From Eucalyptus grandis (taxonomy: Eukaryota; Streptophyta; Magnoliopsida; Myrtales; Myrtaceae), in assembly GCF_016545825.1 (NCBI RefSeq), contig NC_052615.1, positions 38,031,516 through 38,095,515 of the forward strand: a stretch of 64,000 nucleotides of DNA. The letters run 5' to 3'. Each line of letters begins with the position of its first letter. Position 1 is the stretch's first letter. The translations under genes were made by a program, and so were the position numbers. Positions 35,581 through 49,190 of the stretch are shown piece after piece. The notes beneath the pieces were generated by a model. The model had not been told where the DNA came from. It did not search any database and worked only from the letters and a program-made list of their open reading frames with translations.

Positions 35581-36825
35581 TTACTCTATAGAAAATCTAG
35601 AACACCCAGCGAGCTTTTGTTGTAATGGCATTATCAGGTTTGACCTTTACTTTTACATAATCAAAAGGCAACACGTGCACTTCGATTATAACTTCTGGAA
35701 AATTCACAACACTCAAATTTGGATACGTCAGTTCACATTTAATTTTTTCCATAATTTTCTAAAAGTTGAATAATGATTTGAGTGTTGGATGAAAAGCCAA
35801 AGAAAAAGGCTTTTTGCCCTTTTGTCAAAGTGTAGACAAACGAGTCATAAATCAGTAATTGGATTTGACTTAAAAAGATTAAGCACCCATTCTACCTTTA
35901 TAGCTAAAATGGATATTATATATTTTTCTTCTCAGCAAAATATAAAAAACGTCGGATGTCGAATAAAATCCAAACTCCTAACACTAAAAGCAGAATCTCA
36001 TAATGAGCATAAAAATTCGAAGTCACTTCTATTCGCTGCTATATTTGTAGGAGGAGAGGTAAAAACTTACCATATAATGCCTAGTTCTTTAATATTTTAG
36101 TAAAATCTATACATCTAGAGTGTATTAACGCCGCCACCATATTGACCTACTTATTTTTTCTTCCTTCTAACATTTCATATGAATTTTATCCCCATTTTTA
36201 TCAGTGTTTTTTTTAGGCTTTTCTTCATCGAAGTTTATGTGGCACGTAGGATGCTCCACGCGGCACACTATCAACGCCGGCGTGTAAAGGCAATTCATCA
36301 GTTAAAGAGATTAAAGTAGGGTACCTAACAATTGAAAGCAGAGCTTAGGGATTCAATTTTGTAAATTACAGATAATTATGATGCTGTTTATCGATAGATG
36401 CATCTCTAGACAATACAAGACTACCATAAAAGGTTATACCCAATTTTATCGAGCATTGATTTTCTAAAGCAATTGTGATGTTAGTAGAAATACAAAATTA
36501 ATGATTGAAATGTCTTGTTTGCACGGGAAATTTTCATGCATCTAAGGAATTGAATTAATAAAATATCAAGAAGCATGCATGTCTCGAGAATATTTGAGCA
36601 AATTTAAGAACCAATTGACAGACAAAGAGGTTTGCTAGTGCAATTGAGCTCAATATGCATTTTTCATGTATATCTTCAACGCGAATCCCAATTTGTGCAC
36701 CCAAAAGAAAATTGATTTGAGCATTGGATTACTTTTGTTAATTGGCCGTAATCCGCAGACGGCCGATGCAAGAGAAAAATAGCAAAAGACAAACAATCCA
36801 ACTTTAATCTATTTATTTAGCTAAA
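35581..36825. other. Noncoding stretch
   Basis: No gene is supported. A 103-codon frame at 35789-36100 has no recognisable features. Confidence 0.45.
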
Positions 36826-37017
36826 AATAAATGATTTGAAAAATATTTTTCAAAAAATGATCATTTAGATTAATTTAAATAATTAGTTAACGAAAAATAT
36901 TTAATTAAAGATAATAATTTATGTTTAAACATTTCCATAGACGATGAAAATATTTTTCGTTCAATCATTTTTGTAAGCGATACAAGTGATTGTTCAAAGT
37001 GTTTTTCAAATCATTAT
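36826..37017. mobile_element. Palindromic MITE
   Basis: The left arm aaatgatttgaaaaatattt pairs with the right arm gtgtttttcaaatcatt. Inner copies of aaaaatatttaattaaag and gaaaatatttttcgttcaat continue the fold. It is non-coding. Confidence 0.6.
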
Positions 37018-38320
37018 CTTTCCTTGAAACAGACTCGAGTGTGTGTGTGTTTGTGGGCTAGATTGTCTGTGTTAATCTACTGCTTTGCTAGGACTGTTTA
37101 ATAAACATGGCTAATATGACGTGTTTAATAAACATGTCAAACTGCCTCAACATTTCTAATGAAGCATGTCACACGATACAACATGACTAAGACAATTATC
37201 AAACATGTTACCATTTATGATACTTAACCTATTTACCACAATAAGCACATAATACACGTTTATTACACGACAACTAGTGTTAACACGTCAAAAGTTTCAA
37301 CATGTTTCTAGACAATATGAGTAAGTTCACATTGCATTAAATCTAAATGCACTAGAGTTTTTTTTTTCTTTTTTGTTCTATGATATTATATTCCTACATA
37401 CAATTTTATTTAGTAATTTACAATATTTAAACGATATCATAAAGATAGAGTAGAAAATTCTTCAAATATAATTTAATAATTTGTATAAATATGTTGAAAA
37501 TAGTCAAGCATTGACATCAAATCTACTTGATAACTAGAAAATGAATATTGGATACAATATGCAATGACGAATTCGTCGCCTTAGGCTTATTTTTCCCCCT
37601 CAAGAAAAGGTGACGAAAAAGTAATTCCATCACATTTGCTTGGACCTAAGGCACCAAAAAGACATTATCATGTGAAAAGATTATAATTTTACGTATAGGT
37701 TGTGAAACTCTACTCCCTTAGCCACAAACTCCCCATCTCCCATTTCTCAAGTGAAAAAGGTGGCCACCGGGCAACCTGAATGGATATTACTCATTAAAAT
37801 AGTGTTGATACTTTGGTTGCCAAATGGCTGATCTACTATAATCAACCATTACGGTACTGGTCATCACCAGAGATTTTCATTCCCAAAACACTCATGTTTC
37901 TTGTAGTGTTTTCTTTGGACATGTAGGCTTGAATAATTGTATGGGCCAATTCTCTATAAAAAAAAAAATCCCAACTTTAAGTCAATCCCAATTCTATCAC
38001 AAACTTTTTTCTATCTAAAAAAATTCTCAACTTTTACTCTTATCTTAAATTTTCCCATGTATAAAAAATTATCACTAGTTTTTTCAAGATTATCAACATG
38101 AGAAAGTTGTTGTTATTCCATATAAAGGTAATGAATCTCTAATTAGCCTTGACATTGATAATTTTAAAGAAACTAGTAGCGATGTTTGGATGGGTAGATT
38201 TAGGACTAGAGTCAAAAGTAGGGACCTCTCTTTAGAATAAAAAAAAAAATTCGGGGCACATTGCAATTTGACCTAAAGTTTAGTTTATTTTAAGGGAATA
38301 AGACCATAATTATGATCTTT
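37018..38320. other. Noncoding stretch
   Basis: Repeated aacatg/catgtt words at 37090-37330 and a poly-A run are the only visible structure. Confidence 0.45.
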
Positions 38321-39387
38321 AGGCTCTGTTTGTTTTGCAAAAAAAGCTTTTCGGGAAATCATTTTCCTCATTTTCTAGCGTTTGGATCGCTTAAAAGAAT
38401 GAGTTAATTGAAAATATTTTCCTAGTCAACGAAAAAAGTTTTTTTTTTATCAAAGCTTAAATTCATAAAATAATTTTCTCCTTAAAAATTCAAAAATCAT
38501 TTTGCAAAATATGATTAGTTAATGACTCTTAAACTAGAAACTCTAAACTTGGGCACAAAAACCCCAACGCTCGTTTCCAAATTTGAGGCTCCAGCATCCT
38601 GGCTAGGGTCCATCTAGGTCATGCCCGAGACCCCAGCCACCACGCCCAAGTCCATCAAGGTTGGGCTGAAAACACCCATGTCTAAGGCATCAGCCCCGTA
38701 ATATCGAGGCCAGGCTTGAGTCCTCAGCACTCATGTCGATTCCTCGACTTTTGAGCCTAGGTCCATTGAGGTCAAGCTAGGACTTCTAGGCAGATGCCCA
38801 CTTCCCTTGTGCCCACACCTCAATCCCTTGATGTCAGGCCTGGTCTAGCCACCAAGGACTAGGGCTTGGCCTCGATGGACTTGACCAAGGGTGCTAAGGA
38901 CCCAAGCCCAATCTAACTAGACCTAGGTCTGGGCACAGGGTTTGGGTCCACTTCACCAGGTTCAAAGCACAACCTTGACATATTTGGGCATGGGCACCAA
39001 TACTAGAGTCCTAGGGTCCAAGGCTCAACCTCGATGGACCTAGGCCTGAGCATGGGGGACTTGGTCTAGGCCTCTATAGACCTGGCCCAAGACACTAAGG
39101 ATCCCAACACAGGTTGTGAGTTCTTAGGCTTGGTTTTAGTGAGTTGGGGATCTGGACTTGAGATCCTAGTGCCTGTGTTGAGTTGCTTGGCTACTTATCT
39201 GTAAGTCACTAGCACCTGCATAATACATATTTATTTAAGACAATCAAATGAGATTTTCCTTACCAAACAATTGAAAAAAATTTCTAATTAATTTTCAGGC
39301 CTTAACTAAATATCAAAAAATATTGTCATTGGTCTTCAAAAAAAATTACTTTTGAAAAATATTTTTTCATAAAACAAACGGAACCTA
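38321..39387. mobile_element. TIR element copy B with CCA-rich interior
   Basis: The left end (AGGCTCTGTTTGTTTTGCAA) and the complement of the right end (AGGTTCCGTTTGTTTTATG) match well over about 19 bp. Sub-terminal ttttcctt/gaaaaat words extend the inverted arms. The interior (38530-39200) is GC-richer and full of aggtccat, ggcctcg and tgggcatg words, as in copy A. There is no transposase. Confidence 0.6.
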
Positions 39388-40498
39388 AGTATCTATTTTT
39401 AGGAGAAAACTTGGGGAGAGCTCTATCTTTTCTATATTACTGAAATAATGATGAAAAGTCCTGTGCATCATAAAAATGACAAATAAATACTGTAAACGTT
39501 AGGCACAGGAGGAGATCCGAAAATAACCCTATGGATGAAAGTCCAATACATTGCAAAGGGAGCTCCATTAACTAAAGAAGGGGGCGTAGGGACTTTGATA
39601 AAAATCAGATTAACGTATGCTCAAAGCTTTTTCTAACAACCACATTCTCTTTAGTTGACAAGCCCCAAGCAATTATTAAAGAAATTTTGCAAATTACATT
39701 GCAAAGGGAGCTCCATTATTGTCATGTTATGTAAGCACCGTTTGAAATTTAGTAACACGATCCTGTTGACCAAATAGTTTTTGGGCTATTCTATGCACTA
39801 TTCTTAAAAAAATATGATCAACGAATCAATTGATGAATTAGCTAGCTGATTTGATCATATGATAAGAAGACCGTTGTGAAAGCTGAGAAGGGCATGAGAT
39901 AATACGTCAAAGGTCTTACAAATTTCCAGATGCAAAATCTTCGTAGCTTGAAGGAGGACAAACAACTTTATTAATGTTTTGTCGGAATTTATGTCTACAA
40001 CTAAATATCTTTCACTAAAAATTATTCTTTGATTTTTAATCAAAGAAAATAGGATCAATAACGATTCTAGATAGGAAATAACATAAGTACACAAGGAAAT
40101 CGATAGATATACTTCAATTGAATTTAATCAACGTTAAAGTACATAGGATAAAAATACAATACCATAATTTTATTGACAACAAAAAACCCAAAATCTACAA
40201 CAAAGATACAAGGTAGAGTTTAATCAACAATGAAGTATCTAGAAAGTACAGCTAAGATATATGCCAAAATTTAAACAAATGACATGATATTTGGAAGTTA
40301 CAACCATGATTACGATACTAGAATTGAAAGATAACATAGCCTTCTACAATACACAAACACTAATATCTATAGTGTTAACAACTTAACTACCTATAAGCAA
40401 TTCTCTGCCAATTTTAGTCAGTCACGTCGCCACAACTTCTCATCTTCAAGTGCATACTAAATTCAGATGAAAAACTTCCTCATCCTATTTGCAGTTAG
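39388..40498. other. Noncoding stretch
   Basis: The phrase cattgcaaagggagctccatta occurs at about 39550 and again at about 39697, a small duplication of about 147 bp spacing. No gene is seen. Confidence 0.45.
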
Positions 40499-41341
40499 GG
40501 ATAAGTGCATTAAAAATCCTAAAATTTGTCACAAAAGTTCAATTGAGCTCTACAATTTTCAAAAATTACAATCAAATCCTAAAATCAACTCCTTCTAATA
40601 ACAGCATCAATTTGGTTAACGGAAATTGCTAACGTGACATTTTGAAATTAATCTCTCTCTTATCATTTTCTTATTCAAATCTTATTTAAATTAGATTGAA
40701 AAACCTAAAATTTTAATTAGGAAACAAAACTGGAGAGAGAGAGAGAGAGAGAATGACAAGGTGTCAAAGGCGGGGAGCTACCACTATAGCCACCCATCAC
40801 TAGAGGGGCTAACAAAGAGGGCCAGCAACCCTCGCTAAGCCCGAGTGAGGGCACCCAAATTTGAGCAACACTAACCCTCACCTAAGGCCAGCAACCATTA
40901 CTCGCCCTAGGCAAGGCCTCGGCAACCCTAGCCTGAGGCTGGCAAAACTCACCCAAATCTAGGTTGGATGACGTCAACCTAAGGAGAGGGGTTGGCCACC
41001 TCCATCGACCCCTCCGATGATAGATTGCAATAGTTGCTCCCACTAACAAGGCCCTACCCTTCATTTTTTATTTAGTTTAGTTTTTCAAATAAAATTTTTA
41101 GTTTTTAATCTAGTTTAAATCAGTTTTGGAGAAGAAAATAATTTTTAAAAATACCGCGTGGGAGAGAGAAATTAAATAAAAAATGCAATGTTAGCATTTT
41201 TATTAGACAATTTAATGGTATTAATAAAAGGACTTGATTTCACCGATTTAACAAGTATTAGAATTTGATTGCACTTTTTAAAAATTATAAAAATCCATCG
41301 CACTTTCATGACAAATTTTAAAACTTCTAGTGAACTTATCC
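40499..41341. mobile_element. TIR element with GC-rich interior
   Basis: The left end GGATAAGTGCATTAAAAATCC and the complement of the right end (GGATAAGTTCACTAGAAG) start identically. Inverted arms continue for about 85 bp (aaaatttgtcacaaaag against cttatgacaaatttt-type sequence). The middle (40770-41040) is GC-richer with repeated gccagcaaccctcgc words, like the interiors at 10.5 and 54.8 kb. A GA run lies at about 40735-40752. It is non-autonomous. Confidence 0.65.
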
Positions 41342-44006
41342 AATAGCTACAAGAAGTTATAACAACAATTGTCCTCAAAAAGTTAAAATATTCGAAAATA
41401 TTACTACTAAGCAATAACACGGCAATGTTGATCTTGATGACTCCGCTACAAATAACTAACTTTTGCTGTTAATCATGTCCTTAGTTGTTGAATGCTCTTC
41501 AAGTTGTCAATATTTATCAATAAGGGCTTAACTATTTGAAAATATCACTACTCATCAAGTTATTGATTGTTCTTTTCATCAGTGACTTTTGCTATTTACC
41601 AAACTTTGCTCTCATCAACTAAATTTATCACTTGTCCATAGTAATCAAAAGTTGTTCTTTTCTTCTTCTTTTTTGGTGGAAACAATTAGATAATTAGACT
41701 CGGCTATTTAAGCAGGCATTTTATAATCATCGTTATTTAGATGTGATGGTGGCCCCTAGTATTTACTGCAAGATATCATCACGTGGAGAGATAATCAGCA
41801 TTGCAAGTCAAATTCAAGTTGCATGTCATCCATGTCATATTCTACATCAAAAGGAAGTTGCCATAAATAATGTATCATCTATCCAAAGATGGACAGGAAC
41901 AAAGGTCCTGGGGAGGAGGAACCTGTGGTTTCGCTTGGACCAAGTCGACAGCTGATGAGCCAATCATCGATGTGCTTGTCTTTTTGCATACACTGCACGT
42001 TCGATGTCTGCCGAGGCTGTTCCATGATTAATATGCTCGACACACACTGTCCTCCAATGAATTAAAGCGTTGCCGCTCGATTTGACTGCTCGAGCTCACT
42101 CATCACGCGATAATGGGTCATCCGTCATTGTACACGTGGGGTATGAAACCCTAAAAATCAGCCGTAAACCATCCGTAGAAACTACGGCCCAAACCCTAAT
42201 CAAGGATCGTGTTTTTCTTCACCCGAGGAATCTGCCGGTTATCGATAGGCAGTTACGTACTTCATAGCAGCTAGGTCGTAAATTTTGGACGCGTGAAAAG
42301 TGAGATGGGAGAAAGAAAAGTCGAACCCAACCCCACCCATGTTACCTCCCTTCTCTCTCTCCACATGAACTCCCAATTGTCCTTGTTGGTCCCCCGCTTA
42401 TCATTCCACCGCGCCGCCACCATCCACCCATGTCTCGCTCGGACAGAAGGTTCTTCAGGCACGACCGGCCGAGCTAATACACTTCTTCTTTTGGCTAGGA
42501 TTTTCTTTACTACTCTCAAAGATTTAAGAGGTACTGTACACTTGTATTTAAGAGTGTTTTGTATCTAATATGCTCTTGACACTAGTGACAATTAACTATG
42601 TTTTTATTAATTGACATTGCTATACGTTGGTAGTGACAATAGGTGTGATGATGAAAGGTGGGAGCCAAGTCGATCAAACATTAACACATGTTATGAACTT
42701 TGCTAATTATTGTCATGTTATGTTAATATCTCGTTATATTTAAATCATGAATTTAATATGCCATGTTCTATATTGTTATTGTCGTGTCGTTCTCTCGTTG
42801 TATTTTTTTAATTTTGTTATGTCATGTCATTCCTTATCATGTTTGGATATGAATTATCATGTCATGATGCATGTCCATATCGTCATATCACGCCATTTTC
42901 TGTTATGTGTATATTTAAACTTATCATATCATGTCGTATGTAATTATTATTACAATTTTAATCGTTATGCTTAACCGCCGCATTGCACGATGCATGTGCA
43001 TTACATGTCCTAATGAATTTTGCATTCATATTTTTACATACAAATGGAGCATACAACTACACACCAAGAACAATTTCACTAATGAATAACGTCACTGAAT
43101 AAATGCATTGGCGACATTCTGAATATAAATCAAAACATGTTACATACTTAAGAAATTAATTGATAAATGACTTAGACTTAACAAAAAAAAAATAGGACTA
43201 CCATATCGGAAGAGCATCGTGGAATGCTAGTCTGTCTCACACATATCCGAACCCCCGAACCTAAGATTTATAGGTTTTATCGGACCAGTTTCCTCACACA
43301 CATGCACTTAGATGGTTTTAACTTCTCTTACACTACTTGAGGGCTCAAGTATCACATCAATCTAGGTTTACCCAAATTGATTGGTAACAGCTCCAATCTG
43401 GTACATAGCTTTCATTATCATGTACATGTAGTAGATAAAACCGGCAATTAGGATTTGGGAAGATCCTCAGAATCAAGGCGTTACTCGTCGACGACTTCAG
43501 CTCGCTAAATTCAAGCTGCTACAGGATGAAGATAGAGATTGATGAAACAGGGTTTGGATTTCCGTGTAGATTTCTTAGATGTGATGACAAATTGAGCTAC
43601 ATTTAGAACGTAACCTTATCGTGTAGATATGCCCCCTTAACATTGGAGGATCTCAATCCGTCTATATTTAATATATTAAAATATGAACCACCATCCCAAA
43701 CATAAAAATCAGAATAACTGACAGTAATAACAAAAGGGGCGGGACATCACTTCATATTTATATACATATAAATTCCTCAAATATATATACACACTTATAT
43801 AAAGAATCTTTCATCTAGCTGGGGACACGAAAGTACAAAAAGAACGACCGAATACCGAATTTCCTATCCATTGAACTAGATCATCTCACGTGCTTCAATG
43901 GTATACTAGACTAGACAAAAAAAATTGTCACAACACTTGCTTGCGATTGCGAACTTATCCAAGACCAGACCATGCCAAAAGAGCAACCCTTGCTGCTGAA
44001 ATTACT
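41342..44006. other. Noncoding stretch, 3' flank of the bHLH gene
   Basis: No gene is supported. Bases 42720-42970 are rich in catgtc/gacatg words. The last few hundred bases would hold the 3' untranslated region of the minus-strand bHLH gene. Confidence 0.45.
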
Positions 44007-45486
44007 TCAGTTCTTGGAACCGGAAGGTGGCGGCTGATGCATCTGCTGAGCGTACATGGCCGCTATTCTGCTGTAGGCATCCAACGTCATTGGCTGCAAC
44101 AACAAATTTTCAATTTGGGCAAGATTAGTAACCATAATTACACAACTTAGGAGGGTGTAATAGAGCATAAAGAAAAAACCCACGATCATCGCAAGTTCGC
44201 TCATCGTATAGCTACGTATAATGATGTGATCTAAGTATATATGTAGCAAGAATCGCTTCGTTGTCAAAAGTACAAATCTCCATTTCGTTGCTTAATATGT
44301 TCTTTAGGACATGTTAAGTAAATCATTTATCATAGAAAAGCGCGAGGTGATATGCACCATCATTTCGTTTTCACACGTCGTGTCTCACATCTTGTCTGTC
44401 TCACTCAACTTAATTCAGCGTTTGTCCCTACATCTAAAGAAATATTGTACGACCGATTCTATGTTTTCAAAGCTTCCAAAACGACACGCAAATAGTAAAG
44501 CCTCCAGGAAATTTCAGCCACAGCCTAACACATTAAATGCACCCGCATCCATAGGTTAAGAAGTTAATTAAAAATTCGGGTATGCTACGCATAAAATTTA
44601 GATTTTTCCACGTGGCAATTCTCTATGAAGAATGATGGTTTTAGTGAGATTAACAAAAATAAACGTTCCTTTTAAATTTTGCTGGCCCCAAGAGAGGATA
44701 TTCGACAGTTCTTGGTTGACTAGTGCCCTTCTCCGGTTGGAAACTTATGGTTACCTGTGACTGGGAGGCGAGGAACGGGGACATCGGGTCAGGCATGACC
44801 ATCGGAGCCGTGGTGGCAGTGGCTGCCCGGTCGCCGCCATCCCCCCAAGAACCCATGGGCATGAAGGCGGCGGCGGCTGGGTGGAGGACGGGAGAGATGC
44901 CAGCGAGGTTGGAGCGGCCAAGGGCGTTCATGTCCATCATGCCCATCCCGGGCATCCCCATCCCCACCATCCCCAGCCCCATCCCCATCGGGCCCATCAT
45001 CGACATCTGGAGCTGCTGCTGCATTGCCATCGGCATCATCATCGGCTGCATGTTCATCCTGTTCACCATTTGCACCTGCGCCTGGAGCTGCTTCAGGTAT
45101 TCGATCACCTCGTCCAGCACCGACGCCTTGTCCGTCTGGCGATCAAAAAAAAGAAAAAAAAAAAAACTCAGCTAAACGTCGGTAGCGCTGCCGGACGAGC
45201 TTACCCTTTTGACAACACCATGCGCCACATCAATATGCAGACTAAAGATGGTCTCTCTAGAACAAAACATGGAAGTCCAGATTTTCGTGTCGGTTTCATT
45301 ACAGTTACAAAGAGAGCGGCGTCGAAGTCAGGGTAAGGAATCATCTTCCAAAGTGGGAACAGCTCGCTATTACTCTTTCCGTTCGATTCAATCACAGGGC
45401 CAATCATGAGGAGGTGGGTACAAAAGGAGTAAATGATCCTGACCGAGAACGTGTGGCCTCATTTCCATGGACGAGTGACAGAGACA

Positions 45487-45525
<39 letters not shown>

Positions 45526-45665
45526 TAGTCCACAAGACTAATCTCGGCATGGGGACAGGTAGACAAACGGAGCGATGATGATTTCGATATGGAGACAAAG
45601 TTCTTGATTTGATACGGAGACAGCTCCTGCTCCAACATTAAACTTTTCCTTCGTAGGCCCTAACC

Positions 45666-45698
<33 letters not shown>

Positions 45699-47745
45699 GT
45701 TCCTATTCCTGAAGACTCTGGGCCTGGAACTCCCCTCTTTCATGCAGCCATGTTACTATTTCTTGCATGTTCCAAGTACTATCCGGAAAATTAAATCATT
45801 GCATTTTCATACCTGACCACTAGAGGAAAAAAAAGAGGACTGCAAGTAATTATTAACCCTACTTTTTATAGAAATTTTGGGGAAAATAGCATATGGATAA
45901 GCATTAAAAGGGCCTATGCAAAAAGCTTAATGGAGAGAAATACACAAAAGTAGCTAATCTATATCATGAAAAAGCGTATTTTTCACGACCCTTCGTGGAA
46001 AATAAAATTTCGCCGGATTATCTAAGCTATGGAAAATTCCAACAAAAATAACGTAATTGAATCGGGAGGGATTTCTCGATACGTACCTTGCTAGAATTGG
46101 GGACCAGCTTCTGCAGCGTCTTCATCCTCTGGTTTATCTTATCTCTCCTTTTCTGCAGCCAGCATCGCTTAAGTCAAGACCGATTAACAAGAATTTTCTT
46201 GAATCGAGAAAAACCTGAGTCTTAGGAATATGACTTTCATGCCATGCGTTGTGTAATTCGACTCTATAAGAAGCATTATTATACATAATTTTTTTTCTAA
46301 AGTCTTGCAAAATTACGTAAAAACTATTTTCATGATTTTTCAAAAATTGGCATTTCTTTTTCTCATTGAGAGAGAGATCGTACACGTTCAGATTGGTTGT
46401 GAATAGCGGCGGCTCGGCTCCTTTTGGTGGACACTGAAGACTTTCCGCTCCGCTTCTTGTTGTCTTCGTCGTCGCCGCCCTCCCTCTGCACGATCCCAAA
46501 ACCCAATTTCAATAATTGAAATTTAAAAAAAAAAAAAAAATCGAGAAAGAAAGAAAGATTTACATAAAAATATAAAGAAAAATAAAAATAAAAAGCCGAT
46601 TATCATGAAACTTGTGGGGATGGCTTCAATGATTAATGTACTAAAGATACTAAAGCACCCATTCAACCCTCAACTCCACAAAAAAGGAATTCATTATATT
46701 TTTAATTAAAATTTATTAATTAATTTACGGCGTGTGCCCTCACCGGAGGCCTGCTGTGACAGACGGAGTCGTGGTCGTCGGCCGCCGCCGTCGCCCTCGT
46801 GCAGCCCTTCCCGGAGCTGGTGTTCTCCGGCGACCCCAGGGACGTCGACGTCATCCCGGCCCCGATCTCCATCTCCCCCGTGTCCAGCGTCATCTGCTGG
46901 CTGTCCCTCCCGAACGTCGCGCTCCCGCTCGCGCTCTGGTCCATCCCGCTCCACTCCGCCGCCGTCGCCGCCACAGTCGCCGCCGCAGCGGTGCGCGCCA
47001 CCCTCGCGCGCTTCCTCGCCGCCAGCGCGTCCTTCTCCTGCGCGGGCCCCGGCGCCGCCGCCCCGTTGCACGACCCCACGCGCGTGGAGCAGCCCACGAC
47101 GCACGTCCCGACGCCGCCGCCGCTGCCGGCCGCGGAGTCGACGAAGTGGGCGGTGGTCCGGTCGTCGGCGCCGGCGCCGGCGCAGGGGACCAGCGCGTCC
47201 ATCGTCATGGTGCCGGCGGTGGCGGTGGCGGCGGCACCGCGCGAGGGGTCGAACCACGGGACGAGATCGCCCGCCGCGGCTTCGAAGGGCAGCTTCCGGC
47301 GGGGCAGGGCGGTGGCCTGGTTGACGATGCACTCGAGGGTGCCGGTGCCGGCGTTGGCGGCCCCGGCGTTGGCGGCGGCGCGCGGCTTGTCCACCCACGC
47401 GTACTTGGAGGGCGCGGTGGAGGAGGGGAGGGGCTTGGCGGGGGCGCGCGGGAGGCCGAGGCTGTGCATGGCGAGCTGCCCGTTCTCCCACGTCAGCTCG
47501 GCGACCTCGTAGTTCGACCTGCCGACGCAGCACGACACGAATCAACCCCTCGAACCTCATCAAAATCACGTTAAAAAAGCCAAACCCAACAAGAAAATCC
47601 GAAGTTTTTCGACATTTGATTACATGGGAACATCGGGCGTGCTGGGATTGAAGGAGTGAGAGCGGAGAGAGCGTCGGCACGGCGTGGGATGGTTGCCGCC
47701 GCCGCCGGAGTCGTCGAAATCCCAGTCCGGAACGCACTGGCTCAT
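44007..47745 (-). CDS. UNE10: UNE10/PIF8-type bHLH transcription factor (six exons)
   Basis: The spliced frame, in transcript order, is 47745-47624, 47518-46744, 46485-46384, 46152-46087, 45135-44755 and 44093-44007, 510 aa. All introns are GT..AG and phases agree. The N-terminus MSQCVPDWDFDD and the active-phytochrome-B-binding motif (about 44-56, YEVAELTWENGQL with ELxxxxGQ) are diagnostic of this PIF subgroup. The bHLH lies at about 322-371, split over three exons; basic residues H328, E332 and R336 give E-box recognition, followed by KINQRMKTLQKL and the second helix TDKASVLDEVIEYLKQL. Conserved blocks VCHSRPP and a Met-rich region with MQQQLQM follow, then the C-terminus AYSRIAAMYAQQM. 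Family members are nuclear factors that bind G/E-boxes and act in light and temperature signalling under phytochrome control. Exon 2 is strikingly GC-rich. Orthology to UNE10 is strong from the N- and C-terminal blocks; exact function in this species is inferred. Confidence 0.92.
45136..46086 (-). repeat. Fourth intron of the bHLH gene, with GA and CT microsatellites
   Basis: The intron holds a GA run at 45491-45522 and a CT run at 45666-45691. The two are complementary, about 145 bases apart, and could pair in the pre-mRNA. They are probably polymorphic. Confidence 0.8.
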
Positions 47746-49190
47746 TTCTTTCTGCGTTTAGAGAGAGAAAGAAGGAAGAGAGAGAGGGAGAGGCAGATAC
47801 CGAGGAAGACGAGATGACCTTTTTGGTGCGTTTCTTTCCTCTGTTTTTTTCCCCTTTCCTTCCTTTGTCCAAGCTCATCCACAAAATATTTACTTATAAA
47901 AAAAATGCCCGACCAGGCTTTTAGGGGGCCCTACGTGGGCGAGCCTTAGGGTCCGAGAAGGAAAATTGTTTGCCTGGATCGACCCGGTTTCTGCATCCGG
48001 ACTTATTGGCTCACCCACCCCGGGCCCAGCTTGGCCGGTGTCGGTGCTCATGATCAGGTCTATTGAGCAATGTCGGTTGTTTCCATATCGATCTATATGC
48101 CAATTGATGTAATGGGTGATTTGTTAGACCGTAAAATGCGATCGTAATAGACAATAAAAACCTTTTTTCACTTTGCATGATAAGATTTAGATTCTCCCCA
48201 GATCCAAGATAACTAGATAGTGTCCAACCATTCCAAAATGATTAAAGTTTTTCCATACTCCGTTGTAAAGTTTGCATATATGCGCTCTTTAATAATTAGA
48301 TCAACTTGATGGGACAATTGATTATTTGATCTTTCTTTGCCATTTAACTCAAGGCATTGTGGGGACAAAAATCGTAAGAAGCATATAAGAGACTTAAAAT
48401 ATCTATAGGAATCGCAATTGGCTGTCTTTCCTAATGTAGCTCACGTTGACAACACATCAATGGTAAAATTCAATTGACGTAAGATTGCACGCAAAAACTA
48501 TTTTTGCAAGTGACGTTAGATCAATGACACGTGTAAACTTATAGTAATTTTATAATTAGTTCACTTATAAGCCTTTTCTTTTTCCAAAAGTATCTCTCTA
48601 TAAAAATAAATTATAAAATATATATCTCAAAATTATTTGCCAAACTAGATTTCTCTATGCCATGCTATGTCTAAATGTTGCCTAATCATCAAATTATTAA
48701 CATTTGCTTGACCTTGGTTCTTTATTAATTATTCTTTTATTGACTTTGTATTCAAAATATGAATCGCCATTTTGTGTGGAGAGTTATTTTGTTATTAATT
48801 TTTTAATTTACAAATGGCCAAAAAGCAAATGTACATTGACAAGTAAGTTTAAATAAATCGATTTTATAGCTATTAGACTCGAATTAAAAAAAAAAAAAAT
48901 TAGGTGACTCAACATCTAATTGAATAAAATAAAAGTTTATACTTTTGAGTATTTATTCAGCAAAATTGCATTTGAAATATAAACTCACTTAATCAGTTTA
49001 TTGCAATAAAATTTAAAACAAAAAGGTAGGAAAAATCTAACTTATTTATACGCAGCTTTTATATAGGAAAAATGTTAACAAAATCATTCTACTTGGAAAA
49101 TAGGGAAAATTAGTTTTTTTTTTTGGTTGAAAGAAAAAAAAGTAGTTATGATTGCAAAATAATTGGTGAAAGTAATGACATTAATATATA
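47746..49190. other. 5' leader/promoter side of the bHLH gene, then AT-rich DNA
   Basis: On the minus strand the 140 bases before the ATG are CT-rich (ctctctccctctctctcttc), as expected for a leader. Beyond about 47.95 kb is AT-rich DNA with no gene. Confidence 0.45.

Noticed and set aside
45201..45598. Small frames within intron 4 of the bHLH gene
   Set aside because: They include the GA microsatellite and carry no conserved residues.
46720..47574. Long open frames on the plus strand and in alternative minus frames (up to 392 codons)
   Set aside because: They are shadows of the GC-rich second exon of the bHLH gene; composition is Arg/Pro/Ala artefact and no domains appear.
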